From the NCBI GenBank assembly GCA_023251455.1, contig JAHEYT010000063.1:1-37527 (forward strand): DNA of 37,527 nt, in the 5' to 3' direction. This DNA comes from Bacteroidota bacterium. Its GTDB lineage: Bacteria > Bacteroidota > Bacteroidia > Bacteroidales > Prolixibacteraceae. This document shows positions 36,888 to 37,527 of this stretch, piece after piece. Every line of letters starts with the position of its first letter. Positions within the stretch are counted from its first letter, which is position 1. The notes beneath the pieces were generated by a model, which was not told where the DNA came from, did no database searches, and worked only from the letters and a program-made list of their open reading frames with translations. A program made the position numbers and the translations under genes.

Positions 36888-37527
36888 TTAATTTTCTTTC
36901 AGCTTATAGGCGCTGAATAACAGGTAGAAAAGGGCGATCAGTAATATGGCCATGCCGCCGGTTTGCCCAAGCAAATCTGAAGTAATCCCCATGACGAGTG
37001 GGATGACTGCTCCACCGGCAACTCCCATGATTAACAGACCCGATATTTCGTTGGCTCGGTCGGGCATTTTTTTCAGTGCGGCAGAGTATATTATGGAGAA
37101 TACGTTTGCAACTGTGAACCCAATAATGAAAATCATGGTTAAAATGCTCCACAGATTGTTGACCAACAACATCACAATCAGGGCCGTAATGGCGACAAAC
37201 ATGCTTAAAATGAAAAATTTACGTCCGGATAGTTTTACCAGGAGAATCGCTCCAATAAAGGTTCCAACTGTTCTGGCAACAAAATACAGACTGGTACCTA
37301 GTCCTGCATTTTCGAGCAAGATGCCACAACGATCCATCAGAAATTTAGGAATGGTCGTGTTTAGACCTACATCAACGCCAACAACAAATACAATCCCAAG
37401 GAAAAGCATGAGAATTGTCTTGTCTTTCAGTAACCCGAAAGAGGAAGCAAATGACGATGAACCTTGATTGACCTGCTCTTCTTTGATGGACGTGAATAGA
37501 AGCCACAATCCTGAAATTACGGTAATT
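36888..37527 (-). CDS. MFS sugar transporter, C-terminal part (cut by window edge)
   Basis: The last 212 residues of a major facilitator, open to the window edge, so the start is outside. Six hydrophobic helices are seen, with family features such as LYFVARTVGTFIGAILL and a cytoplasmic basic turn (KLSGRKFF). The stretch EISGLLIMGVAGGAVIPLVMG resembles the FucP-like sugar:proton symporter group. It is the first visible gene of the operon with the lyxose/mannose isomerase, so it probably imports that sugar across the inner membrane. The substrate is inferred from the neighbours. Confidence 0.85.
   Translation of the reverse strand, partial: ITVISGLWLLFTSIKEEQVNQGSSSFASSFGLLKDKTILMLFLGIVFVVGVDVGLNTTIPKFLMDRCGILLENAGLGTSLYFVARTVGTFIGAILLVKLSGRKFFILSMFVAITALIVMLLVNNLWSILTMIFIIGFTVANVFSIIYSAALKKMPDRANEISGLLIMGVAGGAVIPLVMGITSDLLGQTGGMAILLIALFYLLFSAYKLKEN

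Noticed and set aside
1..37527. tRNA, rRNA or CRISPR array
   Set aside because: No cloverleaf, rRNA-like or regularly spaced repeat sequence was seen in the non-coding stretches.

Overview
The window comes from a Bacteroidota genome. Paired SusC/SusD genes, a type IX secretion C-terminal domain, lipoprotein signal peptides, AT-rich DNA and promoter boxes of the TAnnTTTG type all point that way. A member of the Marinilabiliales/Prolixibacteraceae or a similar polysaccharide degrader is likely, but the exact lineage is inference.

Positions 1-22692 (minus strand) hold one long co-directional polysaccharide utilisation locus (PUL). In transcription order it carries agaS (sugar-phosphate isomerase/deaminase), a GatZ/KbaZ-type protein, a PfkB kinase, susC, susD, an SGNH hydrolase lipoprotein, a secreted parallel beta-helix protein with a T9SS tail, an unrecognised calcium-loop protein, a heparinase II/III-type lyase, an amidohydrolase lipoprotein, a BNR/Asp-box propeller protein, a DUF4832-like glycosidase-fold protein and a second BNR protein paralogous to the first. 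A perfect hairpin follows susD. Divergently, at 22893-29645 (plus strand), lie agaR (DeoR-family repressor), a secreted alpha/beta hydrolase, a DUF1961/LamG-type protein and a GH106-like glycosidase. The 200-bp divergent promoter region contains a site very close to the enterobacterial AgaR operator core.

Taken together, a polysaccharide containing galactosamine (GalN or GalNAc), probably with uronic acid and perhaps deoxyhexose, appears to be bound and imported by SusCD, cut by lyases and glycosidases, and de-esterified or deacetylated outside the cytoplasm. The amino sugar would then be channelled through GalN-6-P and tagatose-6-P. No sulfatase, GatY, AgaA deacetylase or GH88/GH105 unsaturated uronyl hydrolase is present in the window.

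Positions 29777-31278 are an intact IS5-type insertion sequence with near-perfect inverted repeats and a 4-bp target duplication (AAAT). After it come an EamA-family transporter (minus), a frameshifted C-terminal scrap of a GH2 glycosidase, about 700 bp with no recognisable gene, and a small hypothetical ORF.

Positions 33778-37527 (minus) hold a second sugar operon: an MFS transporter (cut by the window edge), a cupin D-lyxose/D-mannose isomerase, a 400-residue PfkB kinase and mannitol-1-phosphate 5-dehydrogenase (mtlD).
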